A stretch of 64,000 nt of DNA from Actinomycetota bacterium (GTDB lineage Bacteria > Actinomycetota > Actinomycetes > Nanopelagicales > Nanopelagicaceae): positions 1 through 64,000 of the forward strand of contig JACMQL010000047.1 of NCBI GenBank assembly GCA_014377015.1. Reading direction: 5' to 3'. A program made the translations under genes and the position numbers. Shown here piece by piece: positions 53,589 through 62,653 of this stretch (position 1 is its first letter; each line of letters starts with the position of its first letter). Below the pieces are notes generated by a model. The model had not been told where the DNA came from. It did no database searches and saw only the letters and a list, made by a program, of their open reading frames with translations.

Positions 53589-54347
53589 ATGAGCGAGACC
53601 CTCACGGATTTCAAGGATCAAGTTGTTGTCATCTCAGGCGCTGCGCAAGGAATCGGGTTGGCGGCGGCCAAACTTATTCACGGGCGCGGCGGACAGGTTG
53701 TCCTGCTCGATGTTCTGGTTGAGAAACTTCAGCACGTCAAGGTCGAACTCTCCTTGGAGGCTGATCAAGTTCATCAAATTGACGTCGGTGATCCTGAGTC
53801 AGTAAGGAATACGATTGCCGAAATTGAAAAATGCTACGGTCAGATTCATGCACTCATCAATACAGCTGGAATTGTTGGTCCAACTAATGTCGGAACTGAA
53901 CTTATTGATTGGACAGATTTTGAGCGCACGGTGCGTATCAACCTATTCGGAACGATTTGGCTGACTCAAGCCGTGTTGCCACTTATGAAAGAGAAGAAAT
54001 ATGGACGCATCGTCCACGTGACTTCTATTGCAGGCAAAGAAGGAAATCCGGGCATGTCTCCATACAACACCTCCAAGTCAGGGATGATTGGCTTTGTAAA
54101 GGGAGTCGCCAAAGAGGTCGCCCCATTGGGTATCACCGTAAACGCACTTGCTCCAGCGGTAATCAGCACTCCGATGAATGCCAACACCAGCGATGAAACG
54201 CTGAAGTACATGATTTCGCGGATTCCCATGGGACGAGTGGGCGAGGCTGAAGAGGTTGCAGAGATGCTTGCCTTCATTGCATCGAAGGCATGTTCCTACA
54301 CAACTGGCTTCACGTTCGATACCTCTGGTGGCAGAGCTACGTATTAA
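53589..54347 (+). CDS. Short-chain dehydrogenase/reductase (SDR 2)
   Basis: The 252 residues show VVISGAAQGIGLAAAKLI, the NTAGIVG motif, HVTSIAGKEGN (Ser) and YNTSKSG (Tyr, Lys). ATG 53589 is used because AGGAG lies nine bases upstream; TTG 53583 has poorer spacing. The substrate is unknown. It is close in type to 3-ketoacyl reductase-like sugar or alcohol dehydrogenases. Confidence 0.9.
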   Translation: MSETLTDFKDQVVVISGAAQGIGLAAAKLIHGRGGQVVLLDVLVEKLQHVKVELSLEADQVHQIDVGDPESVRNTIAEIEKCYGQIHALINTAGIVGPTNVGTELIDWTDFERTVRINLFGTIWLTQAVLPLMKEKKYGRIVHVTSIAGKEGNPGMSPYNTSKSGMIGFVKGVAKEVAPLGITVNALAPAVISTPMNANTSDETLKYMISRIPMGRVGEAEEVAEMLAFIASKACSYTTGFTFDTSGGRATY

Positions 54348-54381
54348 TTTGTATTTCTCGCACTTCGAAGAAAGGAAGACG

Positions 54382-55179
54382 ATGTCCAACCGAACCATTC
54401 AACAATTGTTGGATATGCATGGGAAAGTCGCGATCGTGACAGGTGGCGGAACTCACTTAGGTAGGGCGATGACGGAATCTCTTGCCGAACTCGGGGCGGT
54501 TGTGCATATCGCATCTCGTCGTGTGGATTTGTGTGAAGAAACCGCGATAGAGATGCGCTCCCGCGGCTTGCAGGTTCATGCCCACGGATGTGATGCGACG
54601 AAAGAGGATCAAGTAAGACAACTCGTTGAAAATGTCTTTGCGCAATCCGGGCGACTTGATGTAATGGTGGCAAATGCTGGTGGAAATTCGACAACCTCAC
54701 ATCCACCTCATGCCAGCCTGGCTGAATTTCGCAATACTTTCGAATTGAATGTGGTGTCGACATTCATCAGCGCCCAAGAGGCAGCCAAAGTTATGATTCC
54801 GCAAGGCAAGGGCGCGATCGTTACGATCGGTTCGATCGCTTCACGCCTGGCGATGGATCCGCGAATTTATGAGTCAACTTCTTTTATGCGATCAGGTGCG
54901 CCGTACATAACAGCTAAGGCCGCTGTTCTCAACCTGACTCGAGCGCTGGCAGCTGAATTTAGTCCTCATGGGGTGCGTGTTAATTGCATTTCTCCCGGTC
55001 AGATTCCTAACGATGAGACCGACAAAGATCAAGTGGAAATATTTAGAAAGATGAATGCCTTTCATCGCACCGGGCTCGCGGAAGATCTCAAAGGTGCGGT
55101 TGCTCTACTTGCAACTGATGCGGGTGCGTGGATAACCGGACAAGAAGTGTTAGTCGATGGCGGCTGGTCAATATGGTAA
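54382..55179 (+). CDS. Short-chain dehydrogenase/reductase (SDR 3)
   Basis: The 265 residues carry AIVTGGGTHLGRAMTESLA, NAGGNSTTS, IGSIASRLA (Ser) and YITAKAA (Tyr, Lys). GAAAGGAAGACG precedes ATG 54382, so the longer track start inside SDR 2 is wrong. Gluconate 5-dehydrogenase-like enzymes share this layout, but the substrate is not known. The DUF1684 gene overlaps its end. Confidence 0.9.
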   Translation: MSNRTIQQLLDMHGKVAIVTGGGTHLGRAMTESLAELGAVVHIASRRVDLCEETAIEMRSRGLQVHAHGCDATKEDQVRQLVENVFAQSGRLDVMVANAGGNSTTSHPPHASLAEFRNTFELNVVSTFISAQEAAKVMIPQGKGAIVTIGSIASRLAMDPRIYESTSFMRSGAPYITAKAAVLNLTRALAAEFSPHGVRVNCISPGQIPNDETDKDQVEIFRKMNAFHRTGLAEDLKGAVALLATDAGAWITGQEVLVDGGWSIW

Positions 55180-55877
55180 GCAAATTTGATTCAAGTCGAG
55201 CCGACTGGAGTGCCTGGCGGGCAAGTCGGGTCGAAGGCGCCAAGAGCCCGCTGGGCAAGTTAGCCCTTGTACAAACGACATGGCTGCCCGAGGACGCAAT
55301 ATTCGATCCCAGAAAAGCAACCTTGGACCAGCCAACAACAGTTACAGCAACAGAGATTGAAAGAAGAGACTTCGACGGGAATTTGCTGGCGCATGGTTAT
55401 CGGCTATGGGATTCCAACTCTGAGGCAATCCAGAATTTTATCGGAATAGAAACATTTGATTTCGACGCCAAGTGGATTATTGAAGGTAAATTCAAAGCTT
55501 ACGAGAACAGCAAGCCAATTGCATTTGAATTCATAAAAGACAATGGTGGAACTCGCGATTTGGCTGTCCCCGGAGTAATCGAGGCCACTATTGAAGGAGT
55601 TGAGTATCGCCTCTTCGCATTTGATGATGATGGGCAATTAATTCTCCCGTTCACTGATCTCACCAACTCTGTGGAAACTTATGAGTCCGGACGATTTCTG
55701 CTTGTGGACCATATCGCTGGAATTGAATATGTAGTCCTGGATTTTAATCGCGCCTTCGCTCCGCCATGTGCTTTTTCAAATCATTTCAACTGCCCGTTGG
55801 CTCCAGCCGGAAACCGGATAGGAATCGCGGTGCGTGCAGGAGAGAAACGGCCACTCTTCAAGAACCAAGTTAAGTAG
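55173..55877 (+). CDS. DUF1684-family protein
   Basis: The 234 residues match DUF1684 in its diagnostic C-terminal part: PFTDLTNSVETYESGRFLLVD, LDFNRAFAPPCAFSNHFNCPLAP and IAVRAGEK. No reaction is known for this family. It has two conserved cysteines (PPCAF, NCPLAP) that could matter. ATG 55173 overlaps the SDR 3 stop region, so it is translated from the same mRNA. Its place among catabolic genes suggests a metabolic role. Confidence 0.85.
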   Translation: MVSKFDSSRADWSAWRASRVEGAKSPLGKLALVQTTWLPEDAIFDPRKATLDQPTTVTATEIERRDFDGNLLAHGYRLWDSNSEAIQNFIGIETFDFDAKWIIEGKFKAYENSKPIAFEFIKDNGGTRDLAVPGVIEATIEGVEYRLFAFDDDGQLILPFTDLTNSVETYESGRFLLVDHIAGIEYVVLDFNRAFAPPCAFSNHFNCPLAPAGNRIGIAVRAGEKRPLFKNQVK

Positions 55878-55884
55878 GTCGGTA

Positions 55885-57051
55885 ATGGCGGAGGACATTG
55901 TGCAACTGCTGCAAAGACTAATAGCTATTGATTCGGTTAATTCACATCTCGGCGGAAAAGCAAACGCCGAATTTGCTCTGCATGTATTCCTCGAAAGCTG
56001 GGCCAAGTCAGCAGGATTCATAACAACGCGCCTGCCGATTGGATCCCAATCTGAGGGTCCTAACTTCAACCTGCTGATCACTTACGAGGTTTCCGAACAT
56101 GCGCCTTGGTTGTTGTTCGAATCGCATTCAGACACTGTCGGGATCGACGGAATGAAAATTGATCCATTCGCATCGCTGATTTCTGAGGGCAAACTTCATG
56201 GTCGCGGAGCCTGCGATACAAAAGGAAGCGGTGCCGCAATGTTGTGCGCGCTTGTCGAGTACACGGCCTTGCATTCGCATAGCCAAAACATCGCAGTCCT
56301 TTTTGTCACGGAAGAAGAGATTTCCAAATCAGGCGTGAATGCCTTTGTGACCAAACAACTACCTGGGCTTTCATGGGTACCGCGTGGTGTCATTGTGGGA
56401 GAACCTACTAATTGCGAGCTCGTGGTGGCACACAACGGAGTGATTCGCTGGAAGGTTGCCGTTAAGGGATTGGCCGCACACTCCTCAAATCCCTCCTTAG
56501 GTAAGAGTGCAATTTCCAAGATGGCCAAACTTCTGCTGGTATTTGAGAAGCAATATTGTGAAAAACTGGACTTGGTGCATCCGCTTACAGGTCGCGCCGC
56601 ATGCTCAGTGAATGTGATTTCTGGGGGAGATTCCGTAAATATTATTCCGGCGCACTGCGAGGTAACTATTGATCGTAGGGTGCTGCCAGGAGAGATCTCC
56701 TCGCAGATTATTCGTGACTACTCGAAAGTCATAAATGATATTGCCGCTCGAGATGGCGATATGGAAGTTGAAATTCAACTTGCTTTTATTGATCGCGCCT
56801 TGGATCCACTTACAAATCGCGAATTGGCATCCAAGGTATCGGAAGTTCTGGACAGTCTAGGTTTCCATTCGGCTGAACGTGGCGTTGGATACGGGACCGA
56901 CGCTTCTACATATTCCTATGCAAACATCCCTGCCATTGTTTTAGGACCCGGAAGCATCGAACAAGCTCACACGAGTGATGAATGGGTGGATATTTCGGAA
57001 TTGCATAAAGCTCAAGCCATCTACTTGGAGTTGATGAGAATGAAATTCTAG
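55885..57051 (+). CDS. M20-family metallo-amidohydrolase (ArgE/DapE-like)
   Basis: The 388 residues show the dizinc site in FESHSDTVG, GACDTKGSG and TEEEISKSG, with the dimerisation-lid motif HSSNPSLGKSA. M20 enzymes remove N-acyl groups or cleave amide bonds of amino acids. A deacylase step suggests the imported compound contains an amide. ATG 55885 starts seven bases after the DUF1684 stop; the track start at 55834 is too early. Confidence 0.9.
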   Translation: MAEDIVQLLQRLIAIDSVNSHLGGKANAEFALHVFLESWAKSAGFITTRLPIGSQSEGPNFNLLITYEVSEHAPWLLFESHSDTVGIDGMKIDPFASLISEGKLHGRGACDTKGSGAAMLCALVEYTALHSHSQNIAVLFVTEEEISKSGVNAFVTKQLPGLSWVPRGVIVGEPTNCELVVAHNGVIRWKVAVKGLAAHSSNPSLGKSAISKMAKLLLVFEKQYCEKLDLVHPLTGRAACSVNVISGGDSVNIIPAHCEVTIDRRVLPGEISSQIIRDYSKVINDIAARDGDMEVEIQLAFIDRALDPLTNRELASKVSEVLDSLGFHSAERGVGYGTDASTYSYANIPAIVLGPGSIEQAHTSDEWVDISELHKAQAIYLELMRMKF

Positions 57052-57980
57052 TGCCAAGCACATTGAGCATCGGTATAGTCGGATTTGGCAGGATGGGGCA
57101 AGAGCACGCTCGCCATATTGAAGAGTCGACTGAAATGCGAGTTGCCGTGGTCGTCGAGCCAATGGAAGAGAATTTTGAACGTATCAGCCGATCATTCATT
57201 GATTCAGAAGTAAGACTTTTCACCGAACTAGCCGATGCGATCTCATTAGAACAAGTTGATGGATGGATCATCTCGTCGCCCACTTCCTCACATGTCCAAA
57301 GTGCGCGCATTTTGCTTGAAGCGGGCCAGCGAGTAATGCTGGAGAAGCCGATTGCCGAGTCGCTGGAAAACGCAAAACTCTTGCAAGACCTCGTTCGAGC
57401 GGATTCAGCTAATTTAATGATGGGTCATATTCTGCTGTGGAGCCCAGAATTTCAGGAGTTGCGCAATAAGGTTCAGCCAAGGGGAGCCATCCGCGAAATC
57501 AAAACTTTACGCCAGCGCTCTCAATCACACAGGATCGACTATCCCAACGAATCCTTGTTTTCGTTGCTTATGGTGCATGACCTTTATTGCATTCAAGCGC
57601 TGACTTTAGGCAAAGAGCCCCTGAAATTTGTGGGACGCACCCGCAACCATCAAGCTGGCGGAATTGATTTCGCTAGCGCAGAGTTAGTTTGGGCCGATTC
57701 GACCGTAGCCACTGCGAAAGCAAACTACTTCTTAGCCAATGATCCGCCCGGTCTTATTGATGATGAAATTTCCGTACGTGGCGATGACTGGAGCGAGTTC
57801 GTTCACTTCCGCGGCAATTTTGCGCAAGCCCTGCGCAACGAGCATGCGCATTTTGCAGAACTTCTCCGCGGGGAAGTGGCAGTTCCGATCGGAGCGCGCT
57901 ACCAAGACGCACTGCAAATTCAGGGATGGGTGGATGCTTTGATATCGTCGGCTGCTGTTGGAAACTACGAAGGAGAGTGA
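57051..57980 (+). CDS. Gfo/Idh/MocA-family NAD(P)-dependent oxidoreductase
   Basis: The 309 residues have the Rossmann motif IGIVGFGRMGQEHARHIEE and the EKPIAESLENAKLL strand that carries the catalytic-lysine region, followed by the substrate domain. Members oxidise sugars, inositols or reduce imines. The GTG start overlaps the previous TAG stop by one base. The substrate is not recognisable. Confidence 0.88.
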   Translation: MPSTLSIGIVGFGRMGQEHARHIEESTEMRVAVVVEPMEENFERISRSFIDSEVRLFTELADAISLEQVDGWIISSPTSSHVQSARILLEAGQRVMLEKPIAESLENAKLLQDLVRADSANLMMGHILLWSPEFQELRNKVQPRGAIREIKTLRQRSQSHRIDYPNESLFSLLMVHDLYCIQALTLGKEPLKFVGRTRNHQAGGIDFASAELVWADSTVATAKANYFLANDPPGLIDDEISVRGDDWSEFVHFRGNFAQALRNEHAHFAELLRGEVAVPIGARYQDALQIQGWVDALISSAAVGNYEGE

Positions 57981-57981
57981 T

Positions 57982-59115
57982 GTGTTAACTGAGTCGAGTC
58001 GCCAGCAGGACTTCCCCAGCCTCGCTGGCCGCGTTTATCTCAACACTTCGGCAGAAGGAATTCCTCCTACCTCGGTTCTTGAATCGTTGGCGCAATACGG
58101 GCAAGACAAGTTGCTCGGCATGGACGGTCGTTTACTTCATGCCAAGCGCTACGAAGATGTAAAAGTTAAGACTGCGAAATTCTTTGGTCTTAGTGCATCC
58201 GATATCGGACTTTGCTCGTGTTCCTCAGAGGCATACAACCTGGCATTTGCCGCTCTTAGGCTTAAAGAAGGCGACGAAGTTGTCATCAACGATCTAGATT
58301 TTCCCGCGGGAGCAACTCCTTGGTTGGTTCCTGGGTCTTCTGCAACTGTCAAAGTGTGGCGTAATCGCGATGGCGTACTGGATGCCAAAGATCTGGCTTC
58401 ATTACTAAGTCCTAATACTAAATTTGTAAATACCTCACTTGTGAGTTTCTACAATGGATTTCGAATTGATCTGGACGAGGTTTCGCAGACTGTCAGAGCG
58501 AACTCACCCGCCATGCTTGGCGTGGATGTGACGCAAGCACTTGGACGCCACGAACTAAACCTTCAGGGAGCGGATCTGATCGTGAGTTCTACCCATAAGT
58601 GGTTGCTTGCATCGCATGGCGGGGGTCTTGTCGGAGTCAATCCTGAGCGAGCAGACGAGTGGACAGTACCGGTAGGCGGTTGGCTCAATCTGGAGAACGC
58701 CTTCGATGAATCTCGCTTCGCTGGTGTGCAGCCCAAGAAAGGGGCGGCAAGTTTCTCAGTAGGTATGCCGAATTATTCCGTCATTTACGCAATTGATGCT
58801 GCTCTCGATTACATCGACAGCATTGGAGTTGCCGAAATAGATGCGAGCACGCAGGAACTTGTCATGCTTTGCCGTGAAGGTGTTGCTGCACTGCCTGTTG
58901 AACTTCTCGGACCTCGCCATCCAAAAAATTCCTCAGCAATTATCGCGTTTAGGCACCCTGATTTCGAATTGATTAATGAAGCCTTGCACGATGAGGCAAT
59001 CCACGTGATGGCCCACGCTGGTCGCATCCGAGTTTCGATTCATGGATATAACACCAGGGCTGATATTGAACGATTTCTTTATTGCTTGGAGAATGCGTTG
59101 CAGATAGCAAATTAG
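57982..59115 (+). CDS. Class V aminotransferase-family PLP enzyme
   Basis: The 377 residues match the class V fold, with VYLNTSAEGIPPTSVLESL at the N-terminus, CSSEAYNLAFAAL, VDVTQALG and the PLP lysine in SSTHKWLLASHGGG. The group includes cysteine desulfurases, kynureninases and isopenicillin-N-epimerase-like proteins. No active-site cysteine for desulfuration is obvious. GTG 57982 is chosen because AAGGAGAGTGAT precedes it; the track start overlaps the Gfo/Idh gene. Confidence 0.85.
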   Translation: MLTESSRQQDFPSLAGRVYLNTSAEGIPPTSVLESLAQYGQDKLLGMDGRLLHAKRYEDVKVKTAKFFGLSASDIGLCSCSSEAYNLAFAALRLKEGDEVVINDLDFPAGATPWLVPGSSATVKVWRNRDGVLDAKDLASLLSPNTKFVNTSLVSFYNGFRIDLDEVSQTVRANSPAMLGVDVTQALGRHELNLQGADLIVSSTHKWLLASHGGGLVGVNPERADEWTVPVGGWLNLENAFDESRFAGVQPKKGAASFSVGMPNYSVIYAIDAALDYIDSIGVAEIDASTQELVMLCREGVAALPVELLGPRHPKNSSAIIAFRHPDFELINEALHDEAIHVMAHAGRIRVSIHGYNTRADIERFLYCLENALQIAN

Positions 59116-59135
59116 ATGGCTGGTAGGGTGAAGAG

Positions 59136-60020
59136 ATGAGCGGTCAGAGCGCAGGGCAAAGATTTAGAGAAGCGGTCGCAACTGAGTCGCCCTTGCAGAT
59201 TATTGGAACCATCAATGCCAACCACGCATTAGCGGCCAAAGAGATTGGCTACAAGGCGATCTATCTCTCAGGAGGTGGAGTTGCGGCAGGTTCTCTCGGA
59301 GTGCCAGATTTGGGAATCACGAATCTGGCCGATGTCTTGATTGATGTTCGACGCATAACTGACATTTGCGATGTTCCGTTGCTAGTTGATGCCGATACCG
59401 GATTTGGCCCGTCTGCTTTCAATATTGCTCGAACTATAAGGGATATTGTTAAAGCCGGTGCGGGAGCCTTGCATATCGAGGATCAAGCTGGCGCAAAGCG
59501 ATGCGGACATCGTCCAAACAAGGAAATAGTCAGCAAGAGTGAAATGGTGGATCGAATAAGGGCCGCAGTAGACGCGCGCACCGATGATTCCTTCGTGATT
59601 ATGGCCAGAACGGATGCCGTAGCCAGCGAAGGCGTTGAATCGGCGTTAGATCGTGTCGGGGCATACGTTGAGGCAGGCGCGGACATGATTTTTCCAGAAG
59701 CTATTACAGATCTTGAAACCTACTCAAAATTTACTGCTGATGCGGGAGTTCCAGTTCTGGCCAATATCACGGAATTTGGCTTGACCCCCATGTTCACTGT
59801 TGAAGAATTGCGGGCAGTCGGTGTCGCCATGGTTCTTTATCCGCTCTCCGGCTTCCGTGCAATGAATAAGGCGGCAGAAAGTGTCTTTAATGCAATTCGT
59901 CGCGAGGGTACTCAGCGGGGAGTGCTCGATCAGATGCAAACTCGAGAAGAACTTTATGCGCGAATTAATTATTATGAATACGAGCATGTGCTCGATGACT
60001 ATCAGAATCCGGAAAGGTAA
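59136..60020 (+). CDS. prpB: Methylisocitrate lyase
   Basis: PrpB cleaves 2-methylisocitrate to succinate and pyruvate. The 294 residues have [26 protein letters not shown], the [14 protein letters not shown] catalytic loop with Cys, and MARTDA. It is the first of the adjacent prpBCD set on the same strand as the catabolic operon, 20 bases after the aminotransferase gene. Confidence 0.94.
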   Translation: MSGQSAGQRFREAVATESPLQIIGTINANHALAAKEIGYKAIYLSGGGVAAGSLGVPDLGITNLADVLIDVRRITDICDVPLLVDADTGFGPSAFNIARTIRDIVKAGAGALHIEDQAGAKRCGHRPNKEIVSKSEMVDRIRAAVDARTDDSFVIMARTDAVASEGVESALDRVGAYVEAGADMIFPEAITDLETYSKFTADAGVPVLANITEFGLTPMFTVEELRAVGVAMVLYPLSGFRAMNKAAESVFNAIRREGTQRGVLDQMQTREELYARINYYEYEHVLDDYQNPER

Positions 60021-60027
60021 AGCCTAA

Positions 60028-61176
60028 GTGAGTGAATTTAGGGCCAAGAAATCAGTTGCACTTTCTGGAGTAGTGGCAGGCAACACGTCCCTTTGCTCGG
60101 TTGGTCGAAGCGGGAACGATCTTCATTATCGAGGTTATGACATTAAGGACCTTGCTGAAGAGTGCGAATTCGAAGAAGTTGCGTACTTACTGATTCACGG
60201 AAAGTTGCCCACCTTCGCAGAACTGCAGTCCTACAAGAACAAACTTGGGTCAATGCGAGGAATACCTGATGAGGTGAAGGTTGTACTCGAAGCGCTTCCA
60301 AAAGATGCAAACCCAATGGATGTCCTGCGAACTGCGATATCCGCCTTAGGTTGCATACAACAGGAGCCACTTGCCCATCGACCAGAGGACGCGCAAGAGA
60401 TTGCAGATCGTCTCTTAGCCTCGAGTGCTTCCATGCTCATGTATTGGTATCACTTCAGTTTGTTCGGCACTCGGATTTCGGTAGAAACTGATGAAGAATC
60501 TATAGGTGGACATTTTCTCCACTTATTGCACGGAGAAAGACCGCCTGCTTCCTGGGTGAAAGCTATGCACGTGGCACTAATTCTGTATGCAGAGCATGAG
60601 TTCAATGCTTCGACGTTCACATGTCGCGTTATCGCAGGCACGGGATCAGATTTCTATTCAGCCATTACAGGGGGGATTGGCGCACTTCGCGGTCCAAAGC
60701 ACGGCGGAGCCAATGAAGTCGCCCTCGAAATTCAAGAACGATACGCAAACTCAGAAGTTGCCGCAGTTGACATCTATGATCGAATCACACGCAAAGAGGT
60801 AATCATAGGATTCGGTCATCCCGTATATACGGTCTCCGATCCGCGAAATGACATTATCAAGGGAGTTGCGCTCAATTTGTCGGTGGAATCCGAGTCAGTG
60901 CAACTATTCGATATTGCCGACAGAATTGCCGAAGTAATGTGGGATGCGAAGAAGATGTTTCCTAACTTGGACTGGTTTTCAGCGGTTGCCCTCAATGTAA
61001 TGAAAATACCAACCACATTCTTCACCCCCATTTTTGTGATGGCACGTCTTTCAGGTTGGTCTGCTCACATTATTGAGCAACGCATCGATAACAAGATCAT
61101 TCGGCCCAGCGCCAACTACGAAGGTCCAGAGAATCTGACGTTTGTTTCTATTCTCGATCGAGAGGCGACTTCCTGA
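60028..61176 (+). CDS. prpC: 2-methylcitrate synthase
   Basis: PrpC condenses propionyl-CoA with oxaloacetate. The 382 residues belong to type II citrate synthases, with [59 protein letters not shown] and [13 protein letters not shown] carrying active-site histidines. The GTG start is seven bases after prpB. Neighbouring prpB and prpD favour methylcitrate over citrate synthase. Confidence 0.92.
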   Translation: MSEFRAKKSVALSGVVAGNTSLCSVGRSGNDLHYRGYDIKDLAEECEFEEVAYLLIHGKLPTFAELQSYKNKLGSMRGIPDEVKVVLEALPKDANPMDVLRTAISALGCIQQEPLAHRPEDAQEIADRLLASSASMLMYWYHFSLFGTRISVETDEESIGGHFLHLLHGERPPASWVKAMHVALILYAEHEFNASTFTCRVIAGTGSDFYSAITGGIGALRGPKHGGANEVALEIQERYANSEVAAVDIYDRITRKEVIIGFGHPVYTVSDPRNDIIKGVALNLSVESESVQLFDIADRIAEVMWDAKKMFPNLDWFSAVALNVMKIPTTFFTPIFVMARLSGWSAHIIEQRIDNKIIRPSANYEGPENLTFVSILDREATS

Positions 61177-62633
61177 TGTCAATTCAAGTAGATCGAGTAC
61201 CTCAAGATTTTGATCAAGTGATGATTGACATTGTTGATTACGTTGAGAATTATAAAATTATCTCGGATGTTGCTTACGAGACTGCTTGGAATTGCTTGCT
61301 TGATACCATCGGATGCGGGCTGGAAGCTCTGGAATACGCGGCGTGCACCAAATTACTCGGACCTGTCGTGCCTGGCACCTCCGTTCCGCATGGGACACGG
61401 GTTCCCGGCACCAGTTACGTCTTGGACCCCGTTCAAGGGGCATTCAATATTGGTGCCACGATTCGCTGGCTCGATTTTAATGACACGTGGTTAGCTGCTG
61501 AATGGGGACACCCTTCTGACAACCTTGGCGCAATTCTGGCAGTAGCCGATTGGCTCTCCCAAAATGCGATCGCGGAAGGGAGGCAACCCCTGACGATGCG
61601 TGATGTTTTGACGGCCATGATTAAGGCGCATGAAATACAAGGTTGCATCGCACTTGAAAATTCGTTCAATCGTGTTGGGTTGGACCACGTGGTGCTGGTA
61701 AAAGTAGCCTCAGTAGCTGTCGTTTCACAGATGCTTGGACTCACTAGAGAACAGTCGCTTAATGCTTTATCTCTCGCGTGGGTTGATGGTCAAGCCTTGC
61801 GAACGTATCGTCATTTCCCCAATGCTGGATCTCGGAAATCATGGGCAGCAGGTGATGCAACCTCCCGTGGCGTGCGCCTCGCACTCATGGCCAAAGCCGG
61901 TGAGATGGGTTATCCCTCAGCGCTAACTGCCAAAACGTGGGGATTTTACGATGTGCTCTTTAAGGGCCAGCCATTCACTTTCCAACGTTCATACGGATCC
62001 TACGTTATGGAAAATATCCTCTTCAAGATTTCTTTCCCTGCTGAGTTTCATTCGCAGACTGCTGTCGAGGCGGCCATGACATTACGAGATCAGATGGTCT
62101 CCTTAGGAAAAACCGATGCTGATATTGCGTCCATAGTTATCCGAACGCACGAAGCCTGCATTCGGATAATAGATAAACACGGCCCCTTGAATAATCCGGC
62201 GGATCGCGACCATTGCATCCAATACATGGTTGCAGTCCCGCTAATCTTTGGACGTTTGATTGCTTCGGACTACGAAGATGCAATCGCATCAGACCGAAGA
62301 ATTGATGCTTTGCGTGAGAAAATTTCCTGCGTAGAGGATCCTCAATACACACTTGACTATCACGATCCGTCTAAGCGAAGTATTCCGAATGCGTTATCAA
62401 TTGTTTTCACAGATGGCTCTTGTCTTGCGGAAGTTGCGGTTGAATACCCAATTGGGCATGCTAATCGTCGCGTTGAAGGTATTCCGCTCTTGATTGAAAA
62501 ATTCAAGAAGAACCTCAGTCGTCAGTTTTCTACTCAACGGCAAAACGAAATTTTGTCTATAACTTCGGATCGTAATGAATTTGAGGCAACCAGTGTGAAC
62601 GATTTTATGGAACTCTTTGTCAAGGAAAGTTAA
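61176..62633 (+). CDS. prpD: 2-methylcitrate dehydratase (MmgE/PrpD family)
   Basis: PrpD dehydrates 2-methylcitrate. The 485 residues match the long PrpD form, with FNIGATIRWLDFNDTWLAAEWGHPSDN, WVDGQALRTYRHFPN and SFPAEFHSQTAVEAA. ATG overlaps the prpC stop (TGATG). It closes the run of same-strand genes. Aconitase for the rehydration step and PrpE for propionate activation are not in the window. Confidence 0.94.
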   Translation: MSIQVDRVPQDFDQVMIDIVDYVENYKIISDVAYETAWNCLLDTIGCGLEALEYAACTKLLGPVVPGTSVPHGTRVPGTSYVLDPVQGAFNIGATIRWLDFNDTWLAAEWGHPSDNLGAILAVADWLSQNAIAEGRQPLTMRDVLTAMIKAHEIQGCIALENSFNRVGLDHVVLVKVASVAVVSQMLGLTREQSLNALSLAWVDGQALRTYRHFPNAGSRKSWAAGDATSRGVRLALMAKAGEMGYPSALTAKTWGFYDVLFKGQPFTFQRSYGSYVMENILFKISFPAEFHSQTAVEAAMTLRDQMVSLGKTDADIASIVIRTHEACIRIIDKHGPLNNPADRDHCIQYMVAVPLIFGRLIASDYEDAIASDRRIDALREKISCVEDPQYTLDYHDPSKRSIPNALSIVFTDGSCLAEVAVEYPIGHANRRVEGIPLLIEKFKKNLSRQFSTQRQNEILSITSDRNEFEATSVNDFMELFVKES

Positions 62634-62653
62634 TCCCAAAAAATGAAAAGGAA

